64,000 bases of DNA from positions 22,069,198 through 22,133,197 of the forward strand of contig NC_056003.1 of the NCBI RefSeq assembly GCF_018446385.1, given 5' to 3'. This DNA is from Zingiber officinale. Its lineage: Eukaryota > Streptophyta > Magnoliopsida > Zingiberales > Zingiberaceae. The notes beneath the pieces are model-generated. The model was not told where the DNA came from, did no database searches, and was given only the letters and a program-made list of their open reading frames with translations. This document shows positions 37,271-49,881 of the stretch, piece after piece. Numbering within the stretch: the first letter of the stretch is position 1; the number at the start of each line of letters is the position of its first letter. The position numbers and the translations under genes are program-made.

Positions 37271-39280
37271 TTCTTTCTTTTAAAACCAAAAAAAAAAAAA
37301 TCATTCTAAAAATTCTCAAAAAATTTTACTTTTTAATAATAATAATAAATAAATAAATAAAAACTATTAAAAATTATGATTTAGACTTTAGGCATATTTT
37401 TAACATTAAACATTATTGTAACCTCAAACATTATTTTAACTTTAAAATTAAAGTTTAAAACTTAACATTAAAACTTTAAAGTTAATTTAGGTTTAAGACT
37501 TAAACATAATTTACAATTAAAATCAAACTTAAATTGCCTTCAAAAACTATTTTAAGAATAAACTTAAAACTAAATAACATTAAATAATTAAATTCAAAAT
37601 TACATTGAAATATGTTGTTAACAAATAATTAAAATTTGATTAACCTAAGATTATAAACTAAGTTAAATACTTAATAAGTGAATAATTGAAATAAGAACCT
37701 AAAAAATTAACTTACACCAAATAGTTAATTAATTCTTAATTTAACTCAATAAATCTTAATTTTAACATTAATCAAAATCCTAATTTCACTATAAATTAAA
37801 TCATAAGTTATCCTTATTAACTATTAATTCAAATTGAACTTTAACTATGTTTAATAACTTTAATAAATTGTACTTCAAATTACTACTAACTTTAAACTAA
37901 GTTAATCCAACTTAAAAGGATGTAAATGAAAAAATCGAATTATAACTAATACTTTTATTAACCAATTCAATTAATTAATACAAAGGCTAACTCATTTTAA
38001 ATATATATTAAATTATTAAATCATGTAAAAATTAATCAATAAATTATTGATAATGGTTAACTGTTATTGAATTAATAAATTCTTTTCGTATTTAACCTTA
38101 AGCTAAAGCTTAAAAGTCCGAATCTAAAATTAATTATTCAAACTCAAATAAACAATTATGGGGGATAATAAAATAAGGAAGATTAATAAATTAAGGGAGA
38201 GTAATAAATAAGGAGGATTAATATATTAAAGGAGTATCAAATTCAGGGGGAGGTTTATTTATCTCCTTAAGTGTTAGTTTTTAATCTTCTCTTTAAAATC
38301 TCTCTAGAAAATTCTACCTCAATTTAAAAAAATAATAATAATAATTACTTTGAATATTTTTAGCAAATACTTTCAAAATTTTATGTCAAGTTCAGGGGGA
38401 GGGATTAATTAAAATTTTCCCTTTATTTAAAAATATTTTAAAATTTGTGTTTGAAAATTGTTTTCTTAAAAAATTTCTTAAACCTATTTTTAAAAACTAA
38501 GCTGTTTTACTTTTTATTAAAAATTGATTAGATTTAACTTAGTTTTTGAAAATTGAATTCAAAAAAATTGAATTCAAAACTCTAGTTCTTAAAATTTGAT
38601 TTTACTTAAATTTGACATTTTGATTTGAAAGTTAACTTTTACAAAAATTAGTTTTAAAAATTGCTTTGTTATTGAAAATTGTGGAAATTAGATTTCTTTC
38701 AAAACTTAAGTTTACAAACTAAGCTTCTCAAAATCATTTTCCTAATTTTGAAAATTGAATCTTTTACAAACTTAGTGTTGAAAAATAAATTTCAATCAGT
38801 TTTGAAAACTTAGTTTTGGAATTTTGGTTTTGAAAACTTATGTTTGAAAAGCGTTTCAAAGCTGACACTTGTTTTGAATATTTAATCTTGAAATTTAGAC
38901 CTTATACACTTATGTTTGAAAATTAAAACTTAGCAATTTTTCTAAAAGCTACTGCTTTATACAAGTTTTCAAAACTTTATACTCCCCCAAGTCAACTTGA
39001 TATTTTCTTGGATTTAAAAATTGTACTTTTTTTCTTGAATTCTGAACCAAACTCAGTTATTTTTTAACATTAGGTGTTATTGTTTTCAGTAACTCTACAC
39101 TATGATTGTTTCCCTTGTTTTTTTTGATGAATGCCAAAGGGGGAGGAGGGTTAGGTGGTTAAGTTAGCTAAACCAATTTGAAAACACAAACTAACTTTAA
39201 AACCACACAAATGCATGTTGTTTCGTACATATGCTTTCACTAACTTAACCAGGTTGTCATTCCATCAAAAAGGGGGAGAT
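37271..39280 (+). other. Element F 3' internal, AT-rich, with polypurine tracts
   Basis: About 2 kb of A/T-rich sequence without genes. GGGGGAGG runs (38247, 38396) and the terminal AAAAAGGGGGAGAT before the 3' LTR are the only marked motifs. No pol. Confidence 0.7.
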
Positions 39281-40359
39281 TGTTGGTGCGGGTAGCACTA
39301 ACGGTCTAACTCAGGTTTTGATGAATGACAAATAGGTTAAGTTAGTTGTGTTGTTGTCTGACACTTTGATCAAGTGTGCAGGAAAAGTCCTGGACGGGCT
39401 GACCGGATAGGTGGCGAGAAGTCCAAGCGGTCGACGGGACCGGACGCTTGGCGAGAAGTCCAAGCGGTCGACGGGCTGGACGCTGGCAAGAAGTCCAACT
39501 AGGTCGACGGGCTGACCGGATAGCTGGCGAGAAGTCCAAGCGGGTCGACGGGCTGACCGGACGCTTGGCGAGAAGTCCAGACGGGTCGACGGGCTGACCG
39601 GACGTCTGGCAGGTAAGTAAGGTAAGTCACTGGAGGGGAGTGACTGCGAGGACGCGTTCCCGGGAAGGGAACATTAGGCGTCGATCCGGCTTAGATCCAT
39701 TTCGGATATCTAAGTCGAGATCGTGACTAGATTCCGGTCTCGGAAAGACGGAATCTAAGTCATACTTTGCTTATCTATAAAACTGTGCTAACAATCTTTG
39801 CTGCAGGGTACATTTGCCTCGGACTAACCTTTTCTTGCAGGAGAGGGACTTTCTGGAGAAGAGGGGTCCGGGCGCCCGGAGGCAAGTTTTATCCCCAGGA
39901 CGACGTTGACACTTGGAGCATGCTGGTTGGGAGTGTTACGTCACATTCCAGGCGCCCAGAGCAGCATATAAAAGAAGCCCCAGGCAGGAGCTTCAATATA
40001 TCAGTCTTCTGAGAACTCTGAGTCCAATCACTCTGCTGCTCTGCGCTCCAACGACGTTCACAAAGCTCCGACGACTCACTCCGGTTTCTTTTAATTCATT
40101 ATTTGTCGGTATAGCTTTGTTTTTCTTTCATTAGCAATATTTGTACGTAAATTGTAATTATCCGAATTGCTAGTGAATTGTCCAACGAAAGTACTCAAGG
40201 AGTACGGGCCTTCGAGTAGGAGTCGTCACAGGCTCCGAACGAAGTAAAAATCAACAGTGTTCATCTCTTTACTTCTTTACTTTTCCGCTGCGTTTTAACT
40301 CGAGATTTTCGAATCGATATTCACCCCCCCCCCCCTCTATCGAATTCAACGGTCTTACA
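39281..40359 (+). mobile_element. Element F, 3' LTR
   Basis: 1079 bp, TGTTGGTGCGGGTAGC...CGGTCTTACA. Alignable to 32918-34060, with fewer or truncated hairpin units (39390-39605) and a shortened GGCGCCC block. Otherwise close to the 5' LTR. Confidence 0.9.
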
Positions 40360-40361
40360 AG

Positions 40362-41096
40362 TGTTGGGGTTGCAAGGTTACAAACATAGTCCCATATTGA
40401 AAACACATGGAAAAAGATCATGAGTTTATAAGAGAAAGATATCTCCATTGGCATGAGGCATTTTGGGTAGAGCCCAAGAGCAAAACCATGAGGGCTTAGG
40501 CCCAAAGTGGACAATATCATGTCATTGTGGAGATATCTAAATTCTTTTCGATCCTACAATTGGTATCAGAGCCCGGACTGCCAGAAGGTTTAACCACCGA
40601 TTGTGCACAAGAGCTATGGTCTGATTGAACCATGTGAGTATAATATTCACCTCGAACAAAGAAAGTGGGGGCTCCTATGTTCGGATCAAGAGGACCAGAC
40701 ACCAGGCAGGAAGTCCTAGTAGGTCGGGTGGACCGAGGGGCAGGAAGTCCTAGTTGCGGCTAGGCAAGGAAGTCCTAGTAGGTCGGGTAGACCGAGGGGC
40801 AGGAAGTCCTAGTAGGTCGGGTAGACCGAGGGGCAGGAAGACCTGGTGGGTCGAGGATCAAACGTGGGAAGCCCATGGTCCTTTGTTTGAGGGGGGGATT
40901 GTTGGGGTTGCAAGGTTGCAAACATAGTCCCATATTGAAAACACATGGAAAAAGATCATGAGTTTATAAGAGAAAGATATCTCCATTGGCATGAGGCCTT
41001 TTGGGTAGAGCCCAAGAGCAAAACCATGAGGGCTTAGGCCCAAAGTGGACAATATCATGTCATTGTGGAGATATCTAAATTCTTTTCGATCCTACA
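40362..41096 (+). mobile_element. Complete TRIM (735 bp), 3' of F
   Basis: Two 197 bp LTRs (40362-40558 and 40900-41096; TGTTGGGGTT...CGATCCTACA, about two differences by eye) with PBS TGGTATCAGAGC at 40561-40572 and a polypurine tract TTTGAGGGGGGGAT before the 3' LTR. The internal region codes for nothing and includes repeated GGAAGTCCTAGTAGGTCGGG units. It is a terminal-repeat retrotransposon in miniature. It sits two bases (AG) after F's LTR, with no own TSD. Confidence 0.9.
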
Positions 41097-42237
41097 TGAT
41101 GTTTGTTATCTTGTTTTTTTTTTCAAATTCTAGGAAAAACAGTTTTCAAAATTCCAATTTTTTTTTTAGATTGTTCAAAAAATGGAATTAGCCTAGGCTT
41201 TCCCCTAGAAATCATGTTCCCCTAGAATTAAGCCAGAGCATCTCACAAACACCTAGGTATACCTAGATTGTGATTGAAAAACATAGAACGGCGTGAGATG
41301 CATAGGGTATAGCCTGGACTCAAGAATGCTTATATCTGTGCATCGATATGAGTCTGGGCGTTAAAAATGCAATATATATTAATCAAGTCAAGTCTTCCAG
41401 CTCTAGTCAAATCTAACTGGACCAAATTAACTTAACTTGACTAACCATGTGAAAGCTATTGCTCTATAAGCAATCAGCAAGTAGCTAAAGGTTAGACAGT
41501 TGGTAAATGATACTCAATTTTCTAATTAAGCGTGTTTTGATCTTTAGGGCTCTGATACCTAGTAAGTTAATCTATTGAACATGACTCATGCTTGGACTTA
41601 AGGACCAACTGAATTTGACTGAATAACCTAAACCAAATTTAAATATTGTTCAAACTTAAGTTTACTGTTAACCTAAGTTTACAAATTCAATAATTGTAAA
41701 GAGCTAAGCTAAGTTCCAATCTTAATTTTCAAACCCTGTTGAACTTAGCTAACTTTGAACTTTGTAAATTCCTGTACAATTTTTCAAAACTTAACACAGT
41801 ACCTTCAAAGATTAAAAAACAATTTTTCTCCTAAATAAGAATGATATTATTACTAACTTTTAAATCTATCAAAAAGATACACTTCCTAACAGTTTTATAA
41901 TGTTTCTAAAGAGATAACATCATCATTTCACTTAGCTAAAACTAAGAAATGACTGTTAAGTGGTCTCAAAATCTAGTTATTCAAATGTCTATTATTGCTT
42001 ATTTTTGATATATGGCAAAGGAGGAGAGTAGCAAAAATATAAATGTAAAATTTAAATTTAAATTAACATAAAAGAGGGAGCAACAGTTAAGGGGGAGCAT
42101 ATAGTTTACCTTAGCAAATTTGCTTTGGTAAAAGTGTTCATCTATTCTTAGCAAATTTGCCTGTGTTAAAAATGTTTATCTATTCGTTTGTTTACTTAAC
42201 TTTGAATTTGAGTTGTCATAATCAAAAAGGGGGAGAT
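41097..42237 (+). other. Element H 3' internal sequence
   Basis: AT-rich, non-coding; ends ATAATCAAAAAGGGGGAGAT. TGATG at 41097 may be the right copy of F's duplication. Confidence 0.6.
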
Positions 42238-43508
42238 TATTGGTGCGGGAAGCATCCGACGATCGAACTCGTGTTTTGATAATGACAAAGAATTCAAAAT
42301 TAAGGTGTTTGGTATTCTAACAAGTCTACTTGAGGATTTCAGGAAAGTCCTAGCTGCGGTTAGGCAAAGGGAAAACCCCTAGGGGGTGGTAACCCTAGGT
42401 CATAGGAGGTGGTAACCCTATGCGGAAAGTCTTGGCAGGTCGACGACTTCATGCAAAAGTCCTAGGGGGTGGTAACCCTAGGTGGAATGTCCTGGTGTCG
42501 CGAACCAGGTGAAAGACTGGACTAGCCGGGAAGCGGATGTCCAGCAGAAAGTCCAGAAGTGTCGAGTGCTGAGCAAAAGTCCAGTCGATCTGGAGGATCG
42601 ACTGGCAACAGGTAAATCTCCTGAGTGGAGTAGGTGAGGACGCGTTCCCTGTAGAGGGAACAGTAGGCGTCGGGTCGACCTAGGGTTTCCGGTTGGAAAT
42701 CCGAAGTCAGATCCGGACAGTCCGGAGACTGTCATAAACATTCTTTATTATTCATATTGTTATTTTGTGCTAACTTTGTGTTGCAGGATGTTGTTTGGGA
42801 CTAACATGTCTTGCAGGTACAAAATAACGAAGATTTGCCTCGGATGAACAGTGTCCGAGGCGCCTCCATGGAGCTTGGAGGTGCCTCGGGTGTAAAAGCT
42901 GACCTGGCTGCGAAGCTTCAATGGAGGCGCCTTCATGAGGGTATAAGGCGCCTTGGAAGGCGCCTTGAGCAGGGGATAAGGCGCCTTAAAGGGATGAAGT
43001 TCGATCAGATCAGATTTGATCCACGCGGAAGACTCGGCAGCATGGAGGCGCCTTGAACAGCCTTCAAGGCGCCTTGACTACCCTTTATAAGGGGGTTTCG
43101 ACCAGCACTTCCATTTATCAAGTTCCAGACTTTCCTTCTTCAACGTGCTGCTAACAAAGTCATTCCGAAGTGCTGTTGCGACATTCCGACGACCCGGAGT
43201 TCCAATTTTCTTCTTTCTTAAAGTTGTCGGTACAAAGTTATTTCAATACTTTCATTGTAATTTGTAATTGTTATCGAACTTATAGTTGTTACCCACCGGA
43301 AGCGATCAAGGATCGCGAGCCTTCGAGTAGGAGTCGCCTTAAGCTTCGAACGAAGTAAATCTTCCCTGTGTCTCTGTGTTTGATTGTTTTTATTCCGCTG
43401 CTTATTACTCTGTTAATTTCTCGTACGGTTTACGATTCCGATAAACGAACGATTTAGCCACGAGCGCTATTTCCCCCCCCCCCCCTCTAGCGCGGTCTCG
43501 ATCCAACA
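42238..43508 (+). mobile_element. Element H, 3' LTR
   Basis: 1271 bp, TATTGGTGCGGGAAGC...GATCCAACA (first bases mutated from TGTTGG). Nearly identical to the 5' LTR; TSD TCTTG at 43509-43513. Most differences are single bases and a longer C-run near 43473. Confidence 0.95.
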
Positions 43509-43513
43509 TCTTG

Positions 43514-43838
43514 GACCCCCTATATAAAGGGGTCTCGAACAGAACAATGAAAATAATCAACTCTGTAATTCTTTTCTAAGCAACCTCTGTGCTCTTAAAG
43601 TGTAAAAGACTTCTCCACCTTCAAAGAAGGAGACTCTTTAAGTGCGCCTTTCCACCGTCTTGGATTAACAACCGGCTCGGTTGTAACCAAGTCAAATAGC
43701 TGAGTCATCTCTCTTTTCTTTTCTGTCAATTACTTTAATTATTAGTGTTGCTTTATTTTAGAGTTGAAAGTTTGAGGAGGGTATAATTTCTGATTGCAGG
43801 CAATTCACCCCCTCTTGCTGGTCCCCGCTGCACCAACA
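43514..43838 (+). mobile_element. Element D, 3' LTR, remainder
   Basis: Resumes after the TCTTG duplication with GACCCCCTATATAAAGGGG (compare 20776) and ends CTGCACCAACA, followed by the D duplication CTTTG (43839-43843). Confidence 0.9.
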
Positions 43839-45118
43839 CTTTGACTACCCAACACCATATCTAGCCTCTTAGATCCAACATTGGATCTCTCTAGGGGTTT
43901 CTTCAAATGATCAAGTTTTTCCTTCAAAGCTTGATTTTTCCTTTCTAGATTCTTAAACCTAGAATCAACATGTCCACCTTGGACATTCCTAGACCTACCC
44001 ATTTTAGGCATGTGCCTCCCCTTCTTGGGATTAATGCTTTGGTTTTCCTTAGGTTTACCATTTCTAGGTTTATCATGCATAGATCTCCTAGGGTTATGAT
44101 CTACTTTGATCCTATTTCTATCATGATATTTAAAGTCAAAATTTTGCATGGATAAATAATGAAAATTATTTCTAGTATGCATGGGAGCATAAGAATTTAA
44201 TTTTGAATTACACTTCAAATTAGGGTATAAGTCCCTTACCCTTGAAGCTCTCCCTTGACTTGGTCTTTTCCTCTTCTCCCATTTCTTCAAATGTGTTAGC
44301 TTCTCGATCTCCCTCTTCTTAGGGCATTTAGTGTGGTAGTGACCTTTCTCCCCACACGTGGAGCATACAATGCACATCCTCCTTCCTTGGGTTTCTTTAT
44401 TCCTACAACGCTTGTTAGTATTTAAATTAATTTGAACGAGTTTAGGAGTTACCTTCTTCTTACCCAACGGATACATACTCTTGTAGTGTCCCTTTTCATT
44501 GCACTCGAAACAAATGACGTGGTCCTTTGACTTCACTTCGGTGGAGATGCTCAACACTTATTCTTCTTCACTTGTCTTGGATTCTTCTTCAACCTTTGAG
44601 GTTGTTTCCTCATCCACACTTGTGGATGACATTTCTTCATCCTTCTCCTCCTCGGAAGTTGAACATACGACATCTTTCGGTCGCTCCTCCTTTATTTCAG
44701 CCACTTAATGCTCTTCTTTGGATTCTTCTTCTTCTTCTTCTTCTTCTTCTTTTTCTTATGTAGGCATAGGTTCTTCCCAAGGAACATTCTTTATCTTGTT
44801 CCACAAATTGTGGACATTCTCGTATTCACCTACATGGCTCATCATATCATTAGGTAAAATATCAATTAAAATAGATATTACCTTATCATTTGTCTTTGAT
44901 CGTGAGGTTTGCTCCTCCGTCCAATGATGTGGTCAGAGTCTCTTCCCTTTTTTGTCTCTTGGGACTTCGAATGGCTCCTTGACCACCATCATGATGTTCC
45001 AATCCATATTGAAGAAGACCTCCATCTTCATCATCTAATACGTGATGTCTCATAATCCTCCTCCTTCAAACTTTGGAGGTTCTATCAAGTCGGCCATCTT
45101 CTTGCTTCCTCGACGATT
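43839..45118 (-). pseudogene. Element B gag (degenerate, split by D)
   Basis: Runs on the minus strand from about 45118. The N-terminal half has frameshifts and stops; pieces such as KVISILIDILPNDMMSHVGE can be read, with a Glu-rich (GAA)n stretch around 44720-44755. The longest open part, 44557-43805, has two zinc knuckles: CFECNEKGHYKSMY, where Tyr replaces the last Cys, and an intact CSTCGEKGHYHTKC. The frame passes into element D sequence at 43838 because D split the gene; its tail is at 18522-18972. No pol. Confidence 0.75.
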
Positions 45119-45139
45119 AGTCCGAAGGAGAGCATCCTC

Positions 45140-45151
45140 ACTCTGATACCA
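45140..45151 (-). other. Primer-binding site of element B
   Basis: Minus strand TGGTATCAGAGT, one base off the usual site, next to the 5' LTR (two bases away). Confidence 0.75.
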
Positions 45152-45153
45152 CT

Positions 45154-46133
45154 TGTTGGAGATCTTGTGGTCGGCTAGAAGGGGGGGTTGAATAGTCGGT
45201 GCCCCCAAATCGATTCCTTCCTACACTTGTTAGTTTGCATAGTGGAATAATACAAAACAAACAAGCTAAAGACTATGAAAGAAATACAAACCGCTAACAA
45301 ACTCATTTACGTGGTTCGGAGATAACTTGCTCCTACTCCACGGTTGCCCGTAAGGTGGATGATCCCTCAATCCATCGGTGGATTAATTCTCGAAAATTCC
45401 AGCTAGCGCAATCCTCTTTGTCGGTGGAGAAACTTCACCACAACTCGACCAAGAGCACTCGGATTGCTAGGGCACTAGTTGACTACTAATTAGGGTTAAC
45501 CACCACTAATTTTGTCAACCTTAACCAAGCTCCAAAGTCTTGGTTATATAGACCATGGATTGGAAAACACCGCCTACCAGTCGACTAGTGAAAGTGTCAG
45601 TCAACTGCCCTCTATGGAGATTCGACCGTTATGACCCAATGACTCAATACCAGTCGACTGGTCCACACTGACTGAGCGAATAAAAGTATTCTGTTCGTTC
45701 CCAGTCGACTGAACAAGTTGGCTGATATTTCCATCAGTCGACTGGTACCCCGAGTACAGTCTCTCAGCACTTATACTCTCACCCTTATGACTTACTTAAC
45801 TCTTCTTCATTGTAGCTTTGACCTCTTGCCTTCAAACCTACTTTCTTTGACTCTTGTCCCTCGGATGCATCCAAGTGCGTGGCTCGCCCCCAATGTCATC
45901 CTTCACGTATGATTCAAAGTCGCTTCCCTCAGCCCTTGTCCTTGTTGCATTGTCCACGGTCCTTGGATGCTCCATCCTTCACCAGACCTGAAGCCATCAA
46001 GCTGAGTCATATGTGTATCCTGCAAACCTGCACACTCACATACACATATCAAATATAAGGGTGAACCTAACTTAAACCCTTAGTCCAAACACCAAAATAT
46101 ATGGTCGCACGGACCATTGGTATTGCTCCAACA
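45154..46133 (-). mobile_element. Element B, 5' LTR
   Basis: 980 bp copy of 12214-13215, with fewer CAGTCGACTG dyads (45585-45745). It ends at CCAACA and is followed by the CTGAC duplication. Confidence 0.9.
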
Positions 46134-46138
46134 CTGAC

Positions 46139-47231
46139 AACTGACGGGAAGTCGTGGTGGGTTAAAGGATAGTCAAATAATTCTGCATGATAAGTGAGGT
46201 AAGTCACTGGAGAAGAGTGATCTAGTGAGGATGAGTCTCGATGGGACTGTAGGCGCCGGTCCAATTTAGGTACATTTTGGAAGTTTGAACTGAGACCATA
46301 ACTAGATCTTGATCTTGGAAAGATAGGATCTAATTAATAATACTATTTTATATTGTGCTAATTTTATTTTACAAGTTGCACTTTATTTTTGGATTAACTC
46401 ATTTTGCAAGGTTAAAGTAGGAAAAATTAACCTTGGATGAACAATGTCTGAGGCGTCTCAGAAGTGCTCAGAGGCGCCTCGGATTAGTCTTGGAGGTACC
46501 TTGGATCAGTCAGGGGCGCCATTGAAGAGATAAGGGTTATGGATGAGGCTTCGTGGCGCGGAGGTGCCCTCGAGACATTAGAGGTGCCTCAGAGAGATTG
46601 GAGTTTCCCTTGCGCGGATAGAAGTCGAATGTATCGGAGGCTATCGAGTCCGATTCTTTTAAGATGAGTTTTTAGCTTGGAGGCACCTCAGAGGAGGATT
46701 GGAGGCGCCTTCAACAACCAATAAAAGAGGGGTTCGACCAACATTGAAAATACACCTTCCTGAGCTACTACGACTCTTCTACTACTCTGAACACTTAGTA
46801 CTGCTACTACTCTGAGACATCCGACTGCTGTTGGTAGACCGACACTGACACACGAACCTGTTCAGACTCTACACTTCTAAGTGTTGGTAACACTTTAATA
46901 TTGTTGTAGATCTTTCATACTTACAAAAGGAAAGTGTAAGCAGTTACACTTTTCTATTTTTCGTACTTGTATTTGATTCCCTCTTTTGCCAGTTTCGAAA
47001 GAAGTTTATAGTGGATATTATCCATCAATACGGTCCGAGAGATCGTGAGTCTTGGAGTAGGAGTCACGAAAGACTTCAAACCAAGTAACCAATTGGGTAA
47101 TATTTTCTTTTTGCATTTTGTTTTTCTTTATTGAATTATTTTTATTTTTCTATTGCATACTCGCATTTCAAAAAGAAAAGTTTGTCTAAAACACATAATT
47201 GACCTTCTCTCTAACGTGCATTGATCCTACA
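46139..47231 (+). mobile_element. Solo LTR J, 3' part
   Basis: Continuation of J right of the CTGAC copy of the B duplication (46134-46138). It has GAGGCGCCTCGG-type palindromes at about 46450-46720, then a TATA-like CCAATAAAAGAGGGG at 46719, then the usual CT-rich and ACCTTC tract, ending CCTACA at 47231. This order (palindromes, TATA-like box, 3' end) is shared with the other LTR families here. Confidence 0.8.
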
Positions 47232-47913
47232 ATGTTATGTCGCACACATTATGCCACATACTCCATGAACACATAATGATTTTTTTTTGAATTTCTTTAG
47301 CTTAAATACTATATCCTAAATTCTAAGCTCTAAAAAAATTACACTAGGACTAGGTGTTTGACATAAGGTGTGTAGCATAATAAAATTGTATATAGAGAGA
47401 GAAAGGGAGAAAGAAATGATATCCTACATGCCTTACCCTACACACGCAGTGAGCACCTAATTTTTTTCGATTTGAATTTTTTTTATGATTAATATTATAA
47501 CCCAACTCCTAAAGACAAAATCTTATTAGCATAACGGGGAGTTTAAAAAAATAAACAAAAAAATCGGTGTCTTATACGCTGTGTGTGCCGTCCATCGCTG
47601 CCGCCTAGGGTATATATATAGCCCAACATATTTTTAGATTTTTTCTTTTTATTTATTTATATAGTTTTGAACTTACCAGTTATACCAATCATATTTTACT
47701 TTTAAGGTTTAGGGGTTGTGTTATAATATTAAGTACAAAAAAATTTTCAAAACGAAAACAAAGTTTAGGTGCTTGCGGGGTGTACGACATAAGGGATGTG
47801 ACATACATATCTATAGGGTGCTCACCATGAGTGACCTCAGTGCGCGCCCCTCACAAGTCAGAGTGCCTAGATCAATTTCAGATGCCCAAACCATTTTTCA
47901 TGTGACGGGTGCT
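47232..47913. other. Spacer between nest and K, with a MITE-like foldback
   Basis: Host sequence continuing from left of J (ATATT/ATGTT). It includes the inverted repeat at 47451-47774. Nothing codes here. Confidence 0.5.
47451..47774. mobile_element. MITE-like element with about 70 bp imperfect terminal inverted repeats
   Basis: The left arm starts GAGCACCTAA; the right arm, reverse complemented, starts AAGCACCTAAAC. Both continue through A/T-rich sequence to TTAATATTATAAC(C/A)CAAC. Total 324 bp, with no coding capacity and no clear TSD. A shorter related sequence (GCGTAATATTATAATCC) lies at about 11599. Confidence 0.6.
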
Positions 47914-49135
47914 TGCTGGTGCGGGAAGCATCTGACGATCGAACCTGAGTTTTGATAATGATAAAGGGTTCAAAGTTAAGGTTGTTTGTGGTCTAACGTG
48001 TTTGAATGAGTTTGCAGGAAAGTCCTAAGTGTACTTAGGCAAAAGTCCTAGCTACGGTTAAAACCCTAGGGGGCGGTAACCCTAGGTCCTAGGGGGTGAT
48101 AACTCTAGATGGAAAGTCTTGGCGGATTGAGGGCTTCGGGCAAAAATCCTAGAGTCGGGGACTCTAGGTGGAAAGTCATGGTGGTCGCGGACAAGGTGAA
48201 AATATTGGACGGGTCGTAGAGCGAACGTCCAGTAGAAAGTCTTGGAGACTCGGGCGCTGAGCAAAAGTCTAGTCGATCTGGAGGACCGGACTGACAACAG
48301 GTAAACTCTCCTGAGTGGAGTAGGTGAGGACACATTCCCCGATGAAGGAATAGTAGGCGTCAGTTCAACCTAGGGTTTCCGGAGGAAATCTGAAGTCAGA
48401 ACCGGACAGTCCGAAGGCTGTCAACTTATTTGATATTATTTGCTAGCTGTCTAACTCTATTTTGTAGGAACTAACAATTCTGTAGGGTCAGACTTAGCCT
48501 TGATCGGTCGACCAAACCCCAATACAACAAGATTAGATTTCTAGATTGCAGATCGGGTTCGATCGAGGGATCGATCGACCGAACCGAGGATAAGAGTTGA
48601 CCTGATTGAAGCCGAGGTGATCGGATCAGATGAGGGTAAGATCATCTGATCGGTCAACCGAACATGGGGATCGGTCAACCGATCTACTTCGGGTCAAACC
48701 TGATCCCGAGTTTCGAGGATCAGGATCAGATCTAAAGAGGCTATAAAAGAAGCCTCGGGCAGCACTTCGAAGAAAACTTGAAACAGAACAACTTGTGCTC
48801 CTGTGCACTGCTCTGAATGCTTCAACTACACTCTGTTGTTCTGACAATTGACGACTACTTCCATCATCTTTGTATTTGTCGGTATAATCTTTTAAAGTTC
48901 AATACTTGTATTTACTTGTTTGTAAAGATTCTCGAGCTTATAGTGATTGCCCATCGAAAGCACTCTCACGTGCGGGCCTTGGAGTAGGAGTCGACACAGG
49001 CTCTGAACCAAGTAAAAGAAACTGTGTTAGCGTTTGTTTCTCTTTATTATTCCGTTGTATATTCTGTGTGTTTTACAAAATGAACGTAAAAGTCACGAGC
49101 GCTATTCACCCCCCTCTAGCGCTTTCGATCCTATA
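47914..49135 (+). mobile_element. Element K, 5' LTR
   Basis: 1222 bp, TGCTGGTGCGGGAAGC...CGATCCTATA (both ends mutated). Related to the H LTR at its start, with GGTCGACC-like dyads (48500-48690) and TATA-like GGCTATAAAAG at 48739. No matching 3' LTR was found; K is truncated. Confidence 0.85.
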
Positions 49136-49137
49136 AT

Positions 49138-49149
49138 TGGTATCAGAGC
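49138..49149 (+). other. Primer-binding site of element K
   Basis: TGGTATCAGAGC, two bases after the LTR; leader similar to that of H. Confidence 0.85.
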
Positions 49150-49406
49150 AGGGTTGCTTCGAATTGGTGAAACCACCATTCAAGCAATTTTTTTCTCTCG
49201 TGGTAATTTTTAATTTTTCGGAGTCAATCAGAATCGATAAAATTACGGTCTTCCGATATGGTTTTATCGCAATCGAGTTTTTCCTCGAAGTTGGTGCAAC
49301 ACCACTCGAGTTCACTTTTTAATTTTTTAATCCCGCACTACTAACCCAAGACCAAGTCTTGGAACAAAGTTTCTTGTTTTTGTTTGTGTGAGATTTTACT
49401 TCTACA

Positions 49407-49632
49407 ATAGCCCACCAAGAAGTCTACAACACAAGCCGCCCGCCTCTCTTCTCTGGCGAGGACTTCGGCTACTAGAAGGGTCGAATGGAGTCCTACCTCC
49501 AAACTCAATTCGAGATGTGGATGATCATCAAAACCAGCATCTCACTCCCACTCGGCGGCACGGGAAAACTAGTATCATGCGAGAATTGGGATGCAAGTAT
49601 AATAAAGAAGGTCGAGACCAACACCAAAGCTT
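49407..49632 (+). pseudogene. Element K gag fragment
   Basis: The N-terminal gag region only, starting at what was ATG and is now ATA. Readable blocks: RPPLFSGEDFGY then a stop in place of Trp, and MWMIIKTSISLPLG, then SCENWDASIIKKVE. It breaks off at 49632 into A/T-rich sequence, so most of gag is lost. Confidence 0.75.
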
Positions 49633-49881
49633 AATTAATTAATCAAAATTAATATTATTAATATTACTAAATCTTAATTAATCTAACTTAACACAAACTT
49701 AAACTTAAATCTGATTAACTCAATTAAACACAAAATCATTTCACAATCACCCATAGAAATACCATGTTTGATAATCTAGACTGGGTGAGATGAAATATTA
49801 AGGGGTTAATTTCAATCAAACTATCTTTTGATCCGTCAAATTGAACCAAATCAAATACTTTATGTGTAGGAAAATAAAGAT

